Shown here piece by piece: positions 14,606 to 14,653 of a stretch of 14,653 bases of DNA (positions are counted from its first letter, which is position 1; every line of letters begins with the position of its first letter). The position numbers were made by a program, and so were the translations under genes. The notes below the pieces were generated by a model. It did not search any database. It worked only from the letters and a program-made list of their open reading frames with translations, and was not told the origin of the DNA. The stretch comes from Pseudomonadota bacterium (GTDB lineage: Bacteria; Pseudomonadota; Alphaproteobacteria; Acetobacterales; Acetobacteraceae), in contig JAJZVE010000038.1 of assembly GCA_021845835.1 (NCBI GenBank), forward strand, positions 1-14,653. Direction: 5' to 3'.

Positions 14606-14653
14606 ATTGACCCTCCATTACCGGGTTTCGGCAGTCCACCGTAGGTGAGCCAG
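14602..14653 (-). CDS. C-terminal end of an upstream gene, probably a second SDR
   Basis: Reading from the window edge, the frame ending in TGA at 14604-14602 gives WLTYGGLPKPGNGGSI. This resembles the C-terminal tail WQAYGGLRGNG of the SDR that follows it (shared W, YGGL and GNG). The stop overlaps the next ATG as ATGA, so the two genes are translationally coupled and likely tandem paralogues. Only 16 codons are visible. Confidence 0.5.
   Translation of the reverse strand, partial: WLTYGGLPKPGNGGSI

Noticed and set aside
1..14653. Search for a transposon or integron explaining the two dehydrogenase copies
   Set aside because: No transposase, terminal inverted repeats or target duplications are visible at either copy; ordinary recombination or duplication is sufficient.

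Overview
The window reads as a catabolic gene cluster from a GC-rich, probably alphaproteobacterial chromosome or large plasmid. This guess rests on the GC content, dense operons with 1-4 base overlaps, and a twin-arginine-like signal on the substrate-binding protein; no rRNA or other taxonomic marker is present. No tRNA, CRISPR array, integrase or transposase was seen.

Most genes lie on the minus strand and read right to left from a divergent promoter region near 12.04-12.24 kb. The order is: an acyl-CoA dehydrogenase (12035-10863), a five-gene branched-chain-amino-acid-type ABC importer (livK, livH, livM, livG, livF; 10738-6144), an MmgE/PrpD-family enzyme (6129-4765), a three-gene 2-oxoacid dehydrogenase complex (E1 alpha, E1 beta, E2; 4755-1621), a decayed second copy of the acyl-CoA dehydrogenase (1609-1040), and the start of a ribose-type ABC permease (854 to the window edge). 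On the plus strand the same promoter region drives an enoyl-CoA hydratase/isomerase (12241-13023) and a TetR-family regulator (13030-13653). A broken SDR tail follows (about 13696-13826). Convergent to these is an intact SDR oxidoreductase (14605-13850), translationally coupled to an upstream gene whose last 16 codons are visible and look like another SDR.

The enzymes can be ordered into a plausible oxidation route. A carboxylate enters through the Liv-type importer, MmgE/PrpD rearranges or dehydrates an intermediate, the 2-oxoacid dehydrogenase makes an acyl-CoA, the acyl-CoA dehydrogenase makes an enoyl-CoA, the hydratase adds water, and an SDR oxidises the hydroxyl. The substrate is not identifiable. 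E3 (dihydrolipoamide dehydrogenase) and a thiolase are not in the window.

The most unusual structure is a direct duplication of the module 'acyl-CoA dehydrogenase + 3' leader + start codon of the next gene'. The right copy is intact and leads into livK. The left copy lost internal segments at short direct repeats and leads into an unrelated permease. A 23-bp dyad-like element occurs twice in the divergent promoter, once on each predicted promoter, and again in the left leader, with a degenerate version in the right leader. It is a good candidate operator for the neighbouring TetR protein.
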